From the NCBI GenBank assembly GCA_019779905.1, contig JABAKE010000006.1:62001-126000 (forward strand): a stretch of 64,000 nt of DNA, read 5' to 3'. Origin of the DNA: Modestobacter lapidis (GTDB lineage Bacteria > Actinomycetota > Actinomycetes > Mycobacteriales > Geodermatophilaceae). The notes beneath the pieces were generated by a model that was given only the letters and a program-made list of their open reading frames with translations, ran no database searches and had not been told where the DNA came from. This document shows, piece after piece, positions 19,451 through 29,414 of this stretch; within the stretch, counting starts at the first letter, position 1; the number at the start of each line of letters is the position of its first letter. A program made the translations under genes and the position numbers.

Positions 19451-21127
19451 ATGGGCAGGGGGTCGGCAGCGTCCGTGACGTCGACGACCACCGGCCTGCC
19501 CGACCGGTACCGCCCTCTCGACCAGGCCGCGCCGGACGAGCAGACCGCCACCGGCGTGATCCGCTCGTGGCGGGCCCGCGACCGCGTGCTCAACCGGGAC
19601 GTCGCGCTGCGCGTGCACACCCCCGGTGGTCCCGCCGCCCGTGAGTGGATCACCCGGGCCCTGACCGCCGGCGGGCTGGCCACCCCCGCCCTGGCGATGG
19701 TCTACGACGCCGCCGAGGGCACCGGTGGCGACGGCGCCGGCGGCGCGGCCTACGTCGTCAACGAGTGGCTCGAGGGCAGCACGCTGCGCGAGTGGCTGGC
19801 CGCCGAGGGGCCGCTGCCCGAGCGCGAGGCCCGGGCGCTGGTCCGCCGGCTGGCCGAGGGCGTCGCCGAGGCACACCGGGTGGGCCTGGCCGTCGGCGGG
19901 CTCACCCCCGACCACGTCGTGCTGCGTCCCGGTGGCCTGGCCGGGCTGCTGTCCGTCCCCGCCGCCACCGGCACCGTCACCGGCGACATCGCCGCGCTCG
20001 GCGCGCTGCTGGAGCTCGCCCTCACCGGGCACACCGGCACCGACGGCACCGCGCCGGCGATCACGTCACCCGACCTGGCCGCGCTCGTGCGCCGGGCCCG
20101 CTCCACCGACCCGGCGAACCGGCTGTCCAGTGCCGCCACGATGGTCACCCTGCTGGCCGTCGAGCGCCCGCGCACCGGGCCGCAGGAGCTGGCCCGTCCC
20201 GACGCCCTCGACGACAGCGGCTGGCTGCGCCGGCTGCGCGACCGGCGCGACCTCGCCGACGCCGCGGATGCCGGCGCCCACCGGTCCGACGACGGGGACG
20301 GCCGGCCGCTGCGCGCCGGCCGCGGGCTCCCGCCGGTCCCGGCCGGCGCCGGCCGGGGCGGCGCGAGCCGCTGGGCGGCCGAGGAGGAGGACGAGGAGCT
20401 GGACTGGGAGTCCACCTTCGACGCCGAGGCCGAGCCCGACGACGACCCGTACCGCACGCCGGCCGACGAGCCGGGCACCGAGCGGTCGGCCCGCCGCCGG
20501 CTGGCCCTGATCGGGCTGCCGCTGCTGGCCCTGGCGCTGGTCGTGGCCTTCGCGATGTGGTTCGGCAAGAACGTTCTCGACGTGGCCGCCTCGGTCGACG
20601 AGCCGATCGGCTCCACCCCCTCCGCCGGGGCACCGGCCGGCGCCCCGGCGGAACCGCCGGCCGAGCAGCCGCCGGCGACCACACCGGCGCAGATCACCGG
20701 GGCCACCGTGTTCGATCCGTTCGGCGACGGCGAGCCGGAGAACGACGACGAGGTGCCCCTGTCCTACGACGGCGACCCGGCCACCACCTGGTCGACGCTG
20801 AACTACCGGGGGTCCCCCGACTTCGGCAACCTCAAGCCCGGCGTCGGCGTCCGCTACGACCTCGGCTCGCCGCAGGAACTGGCCGGGGTCGCCCTGACCA
20901 CGACCACCCCCGGCGCCACGGTCGAGGTGCGCACCGGCGCGGCCGCCGGCGGCGAGCTCGACGACTTCCCGGTCGCCGCCGCCGGCACGCTGGCGGGCAC
21001 CGACGAGCTGGCTTTCGAGGAGCCGGTGACCGCCCGGTACGTGCTGGTCTGGGTGACCGGGCTGGTCCCCGCCGACGAGGGCTTCAGCGCCACCATCGCC
21101 GAGGTCGCCCCGCTCACCGCCGGCTAG
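19451..21127 (+). CDS. MurJ-associated membrane pseudokinase with discoidin-like outer domain
   Basis: A 558-residue protein whose ATG immediately follows the murJ stop. Residues 15-240 are kinase-like ([40 protein letters not shown]) but lack catalysis: the VAIK lysine is Arg (VALR, 51-54), HRD is replaced by GLTPDH (150-155) and no DFG is present. An acidic linker, a transmembrane helix (351-372) and an outer beta domain near 405-555 ([31 protein letters not shown]) follow. In Mycobacterium the same parts are fused to MurJ, where the pseudokinase recruits FhaA. A regulator of MurJ is the likely role. Confidence 0.85.
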   Translation: MGRGSAASVTSTTTGLPDRYRPLDQAAPDEQTATGVIRSWRARDRVLNRDVALRVHTPGGPAAREWITRALTAGGLATPALAMVYDAAEGTGGDGAGGAAYVVNEWLEGSTLREWLAAEGPLPEREARALVRRLAEGVAEAHRVGLAVGGLTPDHVVLRPGGLAGLLSVPAATGTVTGDIAALGALLELALTGHTGTDGTAPAITSPDLAALVRRARSTDPANRLSSAATMVTLLAVERPRTGPQELARPDALDDSGWLRRLRDRRDLADAADAGAHRSDDGDGRPLRAGRGLPPVPAGAGRGGASRWAAEEEDEELDWESTFDAEAEPDDDPYRTPADEPGTERSARRRLALIGLPLLALALVVAFAMWFGKNVLDVAASVDEPIGSTPSAGAPAGAPAEPPAEQPPATTPAQITGATVFDPFGDGEPENDDEVPLSYDGDPATTWSTLNYRGSPDFGNLKPGVGVRYDLGSPQELAGVALTTTTPGATVEVRTGAAAGGELDDFPVAAAGTLAGTDELAFEEPVTARYVLVWVTGLVPADEGFSATIAEVAPLTAG

Positions 21128-21165
21128 GGGAACCGCCGGGGAATGACCGCCCTACCCTGTCCGTT

Positions 21166-22182
21166 GTGCCGCCTGTGACGACGAACCAGCCCGTTCCCGG
21201 TCCCGCGACGTGGCCGGAGGACCCACCGGCCATCCCGCCGGCCGAGCACGACGGGGTCCGTGACCTGGTCATCATCGGCTCGGGGCCGGCCGGGTACACC
21301 GCCGCCACCTACGCCGCCCGCGCGAACCTGCACCCCCTGGTGTTCGAGGGTTCCCAGTTCGGCGGCGCACTGATGACGACCACCGAGGTGGAGAACTTCC
21401 CCGGCTTCCCCGAGGGCATCCAGGGCCCCCAGCTGATGATGGACATGCGTCAGCAGGCCGAGCGCTTCGGCGCCGAGCTGGTGGCCAAGGACGTCACCGA
21501 GGTCGACCTCGCCGCCACCCCCAAGATCGTGAAGATCGGCGACGAGGTCGTCCGCGCCCACGCGGTGATCGTCGCCACCGGGTCGAAGTACCGGTACCTC
21601 GGCCTGGACAACGAGGCCCGGCTGCTCGGCCACGGCGTGTCGGCCTGCGCCACCTGCGACGGCTTCTTCTTCCGCGACCAGGACATCGTCGTGGTCGGTG
21701 GCGGCGACTCCGCCATGGAGGAGGCGACCTTCCTGACCCGCTTCGCCCGGACGGTGACCGTGGTGCACCGTCGCGAGGAGCTGCGGGCCTCGAAGATCAT
21801 GGTCAAGCGCGCGCAGGACAACGAGAAGATCCGCTGGGAGCTGGGCAAGCAGGTCACCGACGTGTACGGCGACAACGCCGTCTCGGCCGTCCAGCTGACC
21901 GACGTCGCCACCGGGGCGACCGAGGAACTGCCGGTCACCGGCGTGTTCGTGGCCATCGGCCACGACCCGCGGACCGAGTTGTTCGTCGGGCAGCTGAAGG
22001 TGGACGACGAGGGGTACCTGGTGGTCGACCACCCGACCACCCGGACCAACGTGGACGGCGTCTTCGCCTGTGGCGACGTCGTGGACCACATCTACCGCCA
22101 GGCGATCACCTCGGCCGGCACCGGTGCCGCCGCTGCGATCGACGCCGAGCGGTGGCTCGCCGACACCTTCGGCGAGCGCTGA
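21166..22182 (+). CDS. trxB: Thioredoxin reductase
   Basis: FAD enzyme that passes NADPH electrons to thioredoxin. The 338-residue protein has the FAD motif [20 protein letters not shown], the redox pair CATC (C161, C164), the NADPH motif [17 protein letters not shown] and the C-terminal [20 protein letters not shown]. It starts at a GTG 7 nt after TACCCT, fitting a leaderless mRNA; the first 30 residues are an unstructured extension. trxA follows after about 100 bp that hold a hairpin repeat. Confidence 0.96.
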   Translation: MPPVTTNQPVPGPATWPEDPPAIPPAEHDGVRDLVIIGSGPAGYTAATYAARANLHPLVFEGSQFGGALMTTTEVENFPGFPEGIQGPQLMMDMRQQAERFGAELVAKDVTEVDLAATPKIVKIGDEVVRAHAVIVATGSKYRYLGLDNEARLLGHGVSACATCDGFFFRDQDIVVVGGGDSAMEEATFLTRFARTVTVVHRREELRASKIMVKRAQDNEKIRWELGKQVTDVYGDNAVSAVQLTDVATGATEELPVTGVFVAIGHDPRTELFVGQLKVDDEGYLVVDHPTTRTNVDGVFACGDVVDHIYRQAITSAGTGAAAAIDAERWLADTFGER

Positions 22183-22186
22183 GAAA

Positions 22187-22242
22187 GGACCCCGCTGCCC
22201 CCCGCCGCTCGCAGGCTCGCGGCGGGACCCTGCAGCGGGGCC
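22187..22242 (+). repeat. Post-stop hairpin repeat, copy B
   Basis: Fifty-six bases starting 4 nt after the trxB stop: GGACCCCGCTG ... CAGCGGGGCC, arms pairing except for a bulged A. The centre is CCCCCCGCCGCTCGCAGGCT, which forms an inner stem with GCGGCGGG. Confidence 0.8.
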
Positions 22243-22285
22243 GGACAAGCCCGACACTGTTCCATCCCACCGAAGGAGCTCCACC

Positions 22286-22612
22286 ATGGCAGGCAACACC
22301 GTGAAGGTCACCGACGACAGCTTCGCCGCGGACGTCCTGGGCAGTGACAAGCCCGTGCTGGTCGACTTCTGGGCCGAGTGGTGCGGACCGTGCAAGATGG
22401 TCGCCCCGGTGCTCGAGGAGATCGCCGCCGAGCACGGCGACAAGCTCACCATCGCCAAGCTCAACATCGACGAGAACCCGCAGATCGCCCGTGACTACCA
22501 GGTCATGTCGATCCCGACGATGACCGTCTTCTCCGGCGGCAAGCCGGTCAAGAGCATCATCGGCGCCAAGCCCAAGGGCGCGATCCTCTCCGACCTCTCC
22601 GACTACATCTGA
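22286..22612 (+). CDS. trxA: Thioredoxin
   Basis: A 108-residue protein disulfide reductase of standard length with the active site WCGPC (C33, C36), the cis-proline SIPTM and a DENPQIARDYQV segment. AAGGAG is 8 nt before the ATG. It is reduced by the TrxB encoded just upstream. The stop is followed 4 nt later by another hairpin repeat and then by a strong terminator. Confidence 0.97.
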   Translation: MAGNTVKVTDDSFAADVLGSDKPVLVDFWAEWCGPCKMVAPVLEEIAAEHGDKLTIAKLNIDENPQIARDYQVMSIPTMTVFSGGKPVKSIIGAKPKGAILSDLSDYI

Positions 22613-22616
22613 GGAA

Positions 22617-22672
22617 GGACCTGCCTGCCCCCCACCGCTCGCAAGCTCGCGGCGGGACCCTGCAGGCAGGCC
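22617..22672 (+). repeat. Post-stop hairpin repeat, copy C
   Basis: Fifty-six bases starting 4 nt after the trxA stop. The outer arms are CCTGCCTG and CAGGCAGG. The conserved centre matches copy B with one change (CTCGCAAGCT). Confidence 0.8.
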
Positions 22673-22689
22673 GACATCAGGCCGGCCGC

Positions 22690-22721
22690 AGGCCCGCCCG
22701 TCCTCTGGGACGGGCGGGCCT
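22690..22721 (+). terminator. Terminator after trxA
   Basis: A perfect 14-bp stem, AGGCCCGCCCGTCC with GGACGGGCGGGCCT, and a 4-nt loop. It comes after hairpin repeat C, so the repeat is not the only terminator of this unit. Confidence 0.75.
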
Positions 22722-22840
22722 CGTCGTCTCGGTGCCGCCCCAGTGGGCAGACGTCACCATGGGCGGGACACAATCGACCCTGACACGTCTCGACCACGTC
22801 ACCTGCACGTCGCCCAGACCCCAGGAGGAGCGAGCCCCGC

Positions 22841-23971
22841 ATGGAGATCCTGCGTCCCGGCGCCTCCGGTCCGGCAGTGGCCGAGGTGCGGGCGGTGCTG
22901 CGCGCCCTGGGCCTGCTCACCGTCGCGGACAGCGCGGACGCCGACCGGGCGCCGGACGTCTTCGACGCGGCCACCGAGCTCGCCGTCCGGCACTTCCAGC
23001 AGGTCCGCGGGCTCTCCGTCGACGGCCGGGTGGGCGAGGAGACCTACCGCGCGCTGAACGAGGCGCGCTGGTCGCTGGGTGACCGGCTGCTCCGCTACGA
23101 CCCCGAGCGCCCCGCTCGGGGCGACGACGTCCGCCGGTTGCAGGAACTGCTGCTGGAGCTGGGCTACGACGCCGGCCGGGCCGACGGCATCCTGGGCGCC
23201 GACACCGAGGCGGGCCTGCGCGCCTTCCAGCGCGACTACGGGCTGAACGCCGACGGCACGTGCGGGCCGGCCACGTTGCGCGCGCTCAAGCAGCTGGGCC
23301 GCCGGGTCACCGGCGGCCGCCCACAGCTGCTCCGGCAGAGCGCCCACCTGGTCGACTCCGGGCCCCACCTGATCGGCCGGGTGGTGGTGATCGACCCCGG
23401 CCACGGCGGCGACGACACCGGGTACACGGCCGGCGAGACCACCGAGGCGGACCTGGTCTTCGACCTGGCGTCCCGGATCGAGGGCCGGCTGGCCGCGGCC
23501 GGCGCCCGGGTGTACCTGACCCGCGGCCGCACCGGCGGCCCCACCGCCACCGAACGCACCGCCTTCGCCAACGACGCGCGCGCTGACCTCTTCCTGTCCC
23601 TGCACATGGAGGCGCACGGCTCGGCGCACGCCCGCGGGGTGGCCAGCTACTACTACGGCACCGGCTCGGGGGCGAGCTCGACGGTGGGGGAGCAGTTCGC
23701 CAACCTCGCCCGCCGGGAGGTCATCGCCCGCACCGGCATGCTCGACTGCGGCTCACACGCCAAGACCTGGGACATCCTGCGCATGACGCGGGCCCCTTCC
23801 GTCCGGGTCGACTGCGGGTACCTCTCCCACCCCGTCGACCGGCTGCTGCTGCTGGACGCCCGGCTGCGCAGCACCATCGCGCAGGCCATGGTGGCCTCGG
23901 TGCAGCGGCTCTTCCTGCCCGCCGAGGCGGATCCGCCCACCGGCACGTTCCTGCTGCCCGCCGGCAACTAG
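22841..23971 (+). CDS. cwlM: CwlM-like N-acetylmuramoyl-L-alanine amidase family protein
   Basis: A 376-residue protein with two peptidoglycan-binding domains (about 5-75 and 92-152) and an Amidase_3 domain (about 178-360), the CwlM architecture and position (after trxA). No signal peptide is seen, as expected for cytosolic CwlM, which in mycobacteria controls MurA when phosphorylated. Metal ligands H188 (DPGHGG), E202 and H255 (LSLHMEAHG) are present. The usual catalytic Glu of the 'EvGFlsN' motif is Asp324 (VRVDCGYLSHP). GGAGG lies close to the ATG. A regulatory rather than hydrolytic role is favoured. Confidence 0.88.
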   Translation: MEILRPGASGPAVAEVRAVLRALGLLTVADSADADRAPDVFDAATELAVRHFQQVRGLSVDGRVGEETYRALNEARWSLGDRLLRYDPERPARGDDVRRLQELLLELGYDAGRADGILGADTEAGLRAFQRDYGLNADGTCGPATLRALKQLGRRVTGGRPQLLRQSAHLVDSGPHLIGRVVVIDPGHGGDDTGYTAGETTEADLVFDLASRIEGRLAAAGARVYLTRGRTGGPTATERTAFANDARADLFLSLHMEAHGSAHARGVASYYYGTGSGASSTVGEQFANLARREVIARTGMLDCGSHAKTWDILRMTRAPSVRVDCGYLSHPVDRLLLLDARLRSTIAQAMVASVQRLFLPAEADPPTGTFLLPAGN

Positions 23972-23981
23972 ACTTCGACGG

Positions 23982-25397
23982 GTGACCCCTCCTGCGCCCG
24001 ACCCGACGGTCGGTTCCGGTCAGGCCGGGGCGCACTCCGTCGGTGCGTCCCCGCACGTCCATCCCCGCCACCCGCGGCTGGACCCGCTGGCAGACCGCTA
24101 TGCAGCACGCACCCACGGGATGAAGAGCTCGGAGATCCGGGCGCTGTTCTCCGTGGTGAGCCGGCCGGAGGTCGTCTCACTGGCCGGCGGCATGCCTGCG
24201 GTCACGGCCCTGCCGCTGGACGCGGTCGGCTCGATGATCGGCGACCTGGTCTCCGGGATGGGCGCCCAGACCCTGCAGTACGGCTCCGGGCAGGGTGATC
24301 CACGCCTGCGCGAACGGATCTGCGACGTGATGGCCCTGGAGGGCATCACCGACGCCTCACCCAGCGAGGTCGTCGTCACCGTCGGCTCCCAGCAGGGGCT
24401 GGACCTGGTCACCCGGGTCTTCATCGACCCCGGCGACGTCATCCTCGCCGAGGCGCCTTCCTACGTCGGCGCCCTGGGCGTCTTCCAGGCGGCGCAGGCG
24501 CGGGTGCGCCACGTTGCGATGGACGACGACGGGCTCATCCCGGAGGCGCTGGAGGAGGCGCTCCAGGCCTGCCGGGCCGCCGGGGACCGGGTGAAGTTCC
24601 TCTACACGGTGCCCAACTTCCACAACCCGGCCGGCGTCACGCTCACCGAGCCGCGCCGCGAGGCGATCATCGCGCTGGCCGAGCAGTACGACCTGCTGAT
24701 CATCGAGGACAACCCCTACGGCCTCCTCGGCTTCGAGCACGAGCCGATCCGCGCGCTGCGCGCCCGCAACGACGACCGGGTGATCTACCTGGGCTCGTTC
24801 TCCAAGACGTTCTCCCCGGGGCTGCGGGTGGGCTGGGTGCTCGCTCCGCTCGCCGTCCGGGAGAAGCTGGTCCTGGCCACCGAGGCGCAGGTGCTGTGCC
24901 CGCCGTCCCTGACCCAGTACGCGGTCGCCCGCTACCTGGACACCCAGCCGTGGCGCGAGCAGATCAAGATCTTCACCGAGCTCTACCGCGAGCGGCGGGA
25001 TGCCACGCTCGATTCCCTGCAGGCGCTGATGCCGGCCGGGACGACGTGGACCCGCCCGGACGGCGGCTTCTACGTGTGGCTGAAGCTGCCGCACGGTCTC
25101 GACGCCAAGCTGATGCAGCCCCGCGCGGTGGCCGCGCACGTGGCCTACGTGCCCGGGATCGGTTTCTACGCCGACGGCCAGGGGCGGGAGTACATGCGGC
25201 TGTCCTACTGCTACCCCGAGCCGGACCGGATCCGTGAGGGCGTGCGCCGGCTGGCCCGGGTCGTCGAGGCCGAGCTCGAGCTGCACGAGACGTTCGACGC
25301 GGTCGACACCGGGACCTTCACCGCGGTCCGGCCGTCCGGTGCCGGCCCGTCGATCATCGGGCCCGCCAACAGCGACCGAAGCGGAGACCAGGCATGA
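23982..25397 (+). CDS. PLP-dependent aminotransferase, class I/II (2-aminoadipate type)
   Basis: A 471-residue fold-type I enzyme. EVVSLAGGMPAV, QYGSGQGDPRLRERI, NFHNPAGVTL, IIEDNPYGLL and the PLP lysine in SFSKTFSPGLRVGWVLAP are typical of the LysN/Aro8/2-aminoadipate aminotransferase group. The C-terminus (LHETFDAVDTGTF onward) is an extra tail. A TAGACT box overlaps the cwlM stop and is 7 nt before the GTG, suggesting a leaderless transcript. It overlaps the Ddl-like gene by 4 nt. The amino donor is unknown. Confidence 0.88.
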   Translation: MTPPAPDPTVGSGQAGAHSVGASPHVHPRHPRLDPLADRYAARTHGMKSSEIRALFSVVSRPEVVSLAGGMPAVTALPLDAVGSMIGDLVSGMGAQTLQYGSGQGDPRLRERICDVMALEGITDASPSEVVVTVGSQQGLDLVTRVFIDPGDVILAEAPSYVGALGVFQAAQARVRHVAMDDDGLIPEALEEALQACRAAGDRVKFLYTVPNFHNPAGVTLTEPRREAIIALAEQYDLLIIEDNPYGLLGFEHEPIRALRARNDDRVIYLGSFSKTFSPGLRVGWVLAPLAVREKLVLATEAQVLCPPSLTQYAVARYLDTQPWREQIKIFTELYRERRDATLDSLQALMPAGTTWTRPDGGFYVWLKLPHGLDAKLMQPRAVAAHVAYVPGIGFYADGQGREYMRLSYCYPEPDRIREGVRRLARVVEAELELHETFDAVDTGTFTAVRPSGAGPSIIGPANSDRSGDQA

Positions 25398-26389
25398 GCG
25401 AGCCGGCCCCCACCGCCGTCGACACCGCCGCCCGGCCAGCGCACCCGCTCCGGGCCCTGGTGCTCGCCGGCGGGCTGACCTTCGAGCGGGAGGTGAGCCT
25501 GTCCTCCGGCGGCCAGGTGATGGAGGCGCTGCATCGCGCCCGAGTCGACGCCGAGCTGCACGACGCGGACGCCGAGCTGCTGCCCGGCCTGTCGGCCCAC
25601 CCGGCCGACGCGGTGTTCATCGCCCTGCACGGCGCCACCGGCGAGGACGGCGCGCTCCGCGCGGTCCTCGACCTGGCCGGCGTTCCCTACGTCGGCTCCC
25701 CCGCCGCCGCCTGCCGGCTGGCCTGGGACAAGCCGGCCGCCAAGTCGGTCGTACGCGGCGCCGGGCTGGCCACGCCCGACTGGGTGGCGCTGCCGCACAG
25801 CACCTTCCGTGAGCTCGGCGCCGGCGCCGTGCTCGACCTGATCGTGGCCCGGCTGGGGCTGCCGCTGATGGTGAAGCCGGCCTCCGGCGGCTCCGCACTG
25901 GGCGCACAGAAGGTCAGCCGGGTCGAGGACCTGCCGGCCGCGATGGTGAGCTCGTTCGCCTACGGCGACACCGTGCTGGTCGAACGGTTCATCGAGGGCG
26001 TGGAGCTCGCGCTCTCGGTGGTCGACCTGGGGGAGGGGCCGGAGGCGCTGCCCGCGGTCGAGATCGCCCCGGAGTCCGGCGTCTTCGACTACACGTCCCG
26101 CTACACCCCGGGCCTCACCGAGTACCACGCGCCGGCCCGGGTGCCCGACGACGTCGCCGCCCGGGCGGCGGAGATGGCGCTGGCGGCGCACCGCGCGCTC
26201 GGTCTGGCGGACCTGTCCCGGACGGACGCGATCGTGACCCCGGACGGCGAGGTGCACTTCCTGGAGGTGAATGTGTCGCCCGGGCTCACCGAGACCTCGA
26301 TGTTCCCGATGGCCCTGGAGGCCGCCGGTTACGAGCTCGGTGACGTGCTCACCCGGCTGCTGACCCACCGGGCCGGCAGCACGCGGTAG
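25394..26389 (+). CDS. D-alanine--D-alanine ligase family (ATP-grasp)
   Basis: A 331-residue ATP-grasp ligase with the Ddl signatures in order: GGLTFEREVSLSSGGQVMEA, ALHGATGEDGALRAV, PLMVKPASGGSALGAQKV, VERFIEGVELALSVV and FLEVNVSPGLTETSMFPMAL. It probably makes the D-Ala-D-Ala (or a related) dipeptide for peptidoglycan. ATGA overlap with the aminotransferase stop indicates translational coupling. Whether it is the main Ddl or a paralogue cannot be told here. It converges on parB across a long hairpin. Confidence 0.82.
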   Translation: MSEPAPTAVDTAARPAHPLRALVLAGGLTFEREVSLSSGGQVMEALHRARVDAELHDADAELLPGLSAHPADAVFIALHGATGEDGALRAVLDLAGVPYVGSPAAACRLAWDKPAAKSVVRGAGLATPDWVALPHSTFRELGAGAVLDLIVARLGLPLMVKPASGGSALGAQKVSRVEDLPAAMVSSFAYGDTVLVERFIEGVELALSVVDLGEGPEALPAVEIAPESGVFDYTSRYTPGLTEYHAPARVPDDVAARAAEMALAAHRALGLADLSRTDAIVTPDGEVHFLEVNVSPGLTETSMFPMALEAAGYELGDVLTRLLTHRAGSTR

Positions 26390-26425
26390 CACCGCTAGTT
26401 CCGTCAGTGACGGAACCAGCGGTGC
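26389..26425. terminator. Long bidirectional terminator between ddl-like gene and parB
   Basis: GCACCGCTAGTTCCGTCA (26389-26406) pairs with TGACGGAACCAGCGGTGC (26408-26425) with one A.C mismatch in 18 bp. The stem begins at the last base of the ddl-like stop codon and ends 10 nt before the parB stop. Confidence 0.85.
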
Positions 26426-26435
26426 GGCGGGAGGA

Positions 26436-27527
26436 TCAACCCTCGGCGGGCCCGGTGCTCCGTCCGGTGACGTCCGGGGCCATCAGGCCGATGATCCGCT
26501 GCAGGTCGTCGACCGAGCCGAACTCGACCACGATGCGACCCTTGGCCCGGCCGATCTGCACCTTCACCTTGGTCTCGAACACGTCGGACAGCCGGCCGGC
26601 GAGATCCTCCACGCCGGGGGCGCTGAGCTTGCGGTTGGTGCGGCGTGCCGCAGTGGGCGAGGCGGCGACGGCGAGGGACACCGCCTCCTCCGTGGCGCGC
26701 ACCGACATGCCCTCGGCGACGATCCGGGTGGCCAGCGCCTCCTGTGCGTCCGCCTCCGGGAGGCCGAGCAGGGCTCGGGCGTGACCGGCGGACAGCACGC
26801 CCGCCGCGACCCGGGTCTGCACCTTCACCGGCAGCTTCAGCAGCCGGATCGTGTTCGTGACCTGCGACCGGCTCCGGCCGATCTTGCCGGCCAGCTCCTC
26901 GTGGGTGGCGCCGAACTCCTCCAGCAGCTGCTGATACGCCGCGGCCTCCTCCAGGGGGTTGAGCTGGACGCGGTGGATGTTCTCCAGCAGCGCGTCGCGG
27001 AGCATCGCGTCATCGGCGGTGAACCGGACGATCGCCGGCACCGTCTCCAGCTCGGCGGCCCGGGCGGCGCGCAGCCGGCGCTCGCCCATGATCAGCTCGT
27101 AGCCGCCGTCGGGGCTCTCGCGCACCACGATGGGTTGCAGCAGACCGAACTCGCGCACCGAGTGGGTGAGCTCGTCCAGGGCGTCGTCGTCGAAGACCTG
27201 CCGGGGCTGCTTGGGATTGGGGACGACGTCCCCCACCGGCACCTCGCGCAGCTGTGCGCCGGGAACGCCGAGGACCGCCTCGAGCTCCGTCGCCGCACCC
27301 GCCGCGGGCGCGGCCGCCGGCTCGTCCGGAGCCGCGACGGGGCCGGACGGCGTGGCCCGCCCGGTCCACCCCGGATCCGCCGTCGGATCCGGTCGCTCCG
27401 CCGTCCCGACGCCGCCTCCGTGCTCGGCCGCCTCGGCCGCGCGGGCCGCCGGTGTCGCCGTGGGGGCGGGGGCGCTGGTGGGGATGAGGGCTGCCAGGCC
27501 CCGGCCGAGGCCGCCGCGCTTGCTCAC
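26436..27527 (-). CDS. parB: Chromosome partitioning protein ParB
   Basis: CTP-dependent DNA clamp that loads at parS and organises the origin. The 363 residues include a disordered Ala/Pro leader (about 10-85), the CTPase/ParB core ([60 protein letters not shown]), the HTH ([20 protein letters not shown]) and the C-terminal dimer domain. It follows parA by 25 nt. Its targets, GTTCCACGTGGAAC, are at 14149, 28647, 28680 and 42574. Confidence 0.97.
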   Translation of the reverse strand: MSKRGGLGRGLAALIPTSAPAPTATPAARAAEAAEHGGGVGTAERPDPTADPGWTGRATPSGPVAAPDEPAAAPAAGAATELEAVLGVPGAQLREVPVGDVVPNPKQPRQVFDDDALDELTHSVREFGLLQPIVVRESPDGGYELIMGERRLRAARAAELETVPAIVRFTADDAMLRDALLENIHRVQLNPLEEAAAYQQLLEEFGATHEELAGKIGRSRSQVTNTIRLLKLPVKVQTRVAAGVLSAGHARALLGLPEADAQEALATRIVAEGMSVRATEEAVSLAVAASPTAARRTNRKLSAPGVEDLAGRLSDVFETKVKVQIGRAKGRIVVEFGSVDDLQRIIGLMAPDVTGRSTGPAEG

Positions 27528-27552
27528 GAGTCCTCCTCGCTGTGGGGTTCGA

Positions 27553-28623
27553 TCATGAGCCGTGTCTGCCGGTCAGCCGCTGGATGGCCGCCGGTTCCCC
27601 CAGGACCAGGGCGGCCACCGGGGGTGTGGCCGGTGGGGGCGCAGGGGGCGGCGGGGCAGCCGGTGGTGCCGGTGGGTCTGCTACCGGGGTCAGCTGCACC
27701 CCGCGCTCGGCCAGTTCCTTCGCCGCCTCCACGTAGCTGGTGGCGCCGCGGGACCCCGGGTCGTAGGTGAGCACCGACTGCCCGTAACCAGGGGCCTCGC
27801 TCACCCGGACGTTGCGGGGGATGACCGCGGTGAGCACCAGACCGCCGAAGTGGTTGCGCACCTCGTCGGCCACCTGGTCGGCGAGCTTGGTCCGGCCGTC
27901 GTACATGGTGAGCAGGATGGTGCTCACCGAGATGCCCGGGTTGAGGTGCGCCCGCACCAGGTCGATGTTGGAGAGCAGCTGACCGAGCCCCTCCAGCGCG
28001 TAGTACTCGCACTGGATCGGGATGAGCACCTCGTCCCCGGCCACCAGCGCGTTCAGCGTCAGCAGCCCCAGGGACGGCGGGCAGTCGATGAGCACGTAGT
28101 GCGGGCGCTCGCCGGCCGGCACGTCGGACAGGTAGGCCTCGATCGCCCGGCGGAGCCGGTGCTCGCGGGCCACCATCGACACCAGCTCGATCTCCGCGCC
28201 GGCCAGGTCGATGGTCGCCGGCACGCACCGCAGCAGCGGGCTCGCCGTGGTCGCCGCGGCGACGTCCAGCAGCGGGCTGTCCCCGACCAGGGTGTCGTAG
28301 ATCGACGGAGTTCCGACGGTGTGCTCGACGCCGAGCGCCGTGCTGGTGTTCCCCTGCGGGTCGAGGTCGATGACCAGTGTCCGCAGCCCGTACATCGACA
28401 GCGCCACCCCGAGATTCACCGTCGACGTCGTCTTGCCGACGCCACCCTTCTGGTTGGCCACCGTGATCACCCGGATCCGTCCCGGGGTGGGGAAGGGATC
28501 CTGGTGGGCGGCGTGCAGCACGCGGGTGGCCCGCATCGCCTCCATGGCGATCGGGCTGTCGAACTCGGCGGGAGCCTGGTCCGCGGTCAAGCTGTTGCGC
28601 AACCGCTCACCCGGGTCGGTCAT
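27553..28623 (-). CDS. parA: Chromosome partitioning ATPase ParA
   Basis: Walker-type ATPase that moves ParB-origin complexes. Of 356 residues, about 50-300 are the ATPase: [35 protein letters not shown] and [16 protein letters not shown]. The last 45 residues are rich in proline and alanine. The ATG at 28623 has GGAGGG 9-10 nt upstream; a longer frame upstream runs through two parS palindromes and rsmG and is not coding. Those parS sites sit in the 5' leader, so ParB may affect parAB expression. Confidence 0.96.
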   Translation of the reverse strand: MTDPGERLRNSLTADQAPAEFDSPIAMEAMRATRVLHAAHQDPFPTPGRIRVITVANQKGGVGKTTSTVNLGVALSMYGLRTLVIDLDPQGNTSTALGVEHTVGTPSIYDTLVGDSPLLDVAAATTASPLLRCVPATIDLAGAEIELVSMVAREHRLRRAIEAYLSDVPAGERPHYVLIDCPPSLGLLTLNALVAGDEVLIPIQCEYYALEGLGQLLSNIDLVRAHLNPGISVSTILLTMYDGRTKLADQVADEVRNHFGGLVLTAVIPRNVRVSEAPGYGQSVLTYDPGSRGATSYVEAAKELAERGVQLTPVADPPAPPAAPPPPAPPPATPPVAALVLGEPAAIQRLTGRHGS

Positions 28624-28645
28624 CGGTGCACCCTCCTCACCGCCG

Positions 28646-28661
28646 TGTTCCACGTGGAACG
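28646..28661. promoter_or_regulatory. parS site 1 upstream of parA
   Basis: TGTTCCACGTGGAACG contains the perfect palindrome GTTCCACGTGGAAC, 23 nt from the parA start. It pairs with a second site 33 bp away. Confidence 0.88.
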
Positions 28662-28678
28662 CACGCGCGTCCTGCTGC

Positions 28679-28694
28679 TGTTCCACGTGGAACG
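28679..28694. promoter_or_regulatory. parS site 2 upstream of parA
   Basis: TGTTCCACGTGGAACG again, with centre-to-centre spacing of 33 bp (three helical turns) from site 1. It lies between the rsmG stop and parA. Confidence 0.88.
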
Positions 28695-28718
28695 GTCCCG
28701 TTCCAGAGCGGGTGAGCG

Positions 28719-29414
28719 TCACCGGCCACCGCGCGTCATGACCACCACGGTAGTGGCTGCGGGCCCGAGCCCGACACCGACTGCCCGGGTGTGCACGTCT
28801 CGCATTCCAGCGGCTTCCAGTTCGGGAACCAGGTCCGGCACCTCGGCAGCCGCTCGGGCGCCGACCAGGGCGACCAACTGGACTCCCGGGCGCAGCAGTC
28901 CCCGGCACCAGCCGACGAGCCGGGGGAGCGGCGCGACCGCCCGGGCGGTGACGACGTCCACCGCCCCCACGGCGCGGACCACCGACCGCTCCTCCGCCCG
29001 GCCCCGCACCACCCGCCAGTGGCCACCGAGCGTCGTGGTCACGTCGGTGAGGAACTCCACCCGGCGGGCCATCGGCTCCACGAGGGTGAGGGTCAGGTCG
29101 GGTCGCGCCAGCGCCAGCGGGATGCCGGGGAGGCCGGCACCGCTGCCCACGTCGACCACCCGGGCGCCGGCGGGGACGGCCTCGGCCATCCCCGCGCTGT
29201 TGAGCAGGTGCCGCTCCCAGAGGCGCGGCACCTCCCGCGGCCCGATCAGGCCACGGACCACACCGTCCCCGGCCAGCATCGCTGCATACCGGCGGGCGTC
29301 GGCCAGTGCGTCCCCGAACACCCGGGCCGCGGTCGCCGGAGGTTCCGGAACTGTCTGGTCCGTATCATCGCTGACCGGGGCGTCCCCGGGCCGAGGCCCC
29401 TGCCCGGTGGTCAC
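28719..29414 (-). CDS. rsmG: 16S rRNA (guanine-527-N7)-methyltransferase RsmG (GidB)
   Basis: Methylates G527 in the 530 loop; loss gives low-level streptomycin resistance in actinobacteria. The 231-residue protein has the SAM site [20 protein letters not shown], the entry [20 protein letters not shown] and the [20 protein letters not shown] region. It starts at a GTG that overlaps the jag stop (GTGA), so it is translationally coupled. A 30-residue acidic leader precedes the domain. Confidence 0.95.
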   Translation of the reverse strand: MTTGQGPRPGDAPVSDDTDQTVPEPPATAARVFGDALADARRYAAMLAGDGVVRGLIGPREVPRLWERHLLNSAGMAEAVPAGARVVDVGSGAGLPGIPLALARPDLTLTLVEPMARRVEFLTDVTTTLGGHWRVVRGRAEERSVVRAVGAVDVVTARAVAPLPRLVGWCRGLLRPGVQLVALVGARAAAEVPDLVPELEAAGMRDVHTRAVGVGLGPAATTVVVMTRGGR

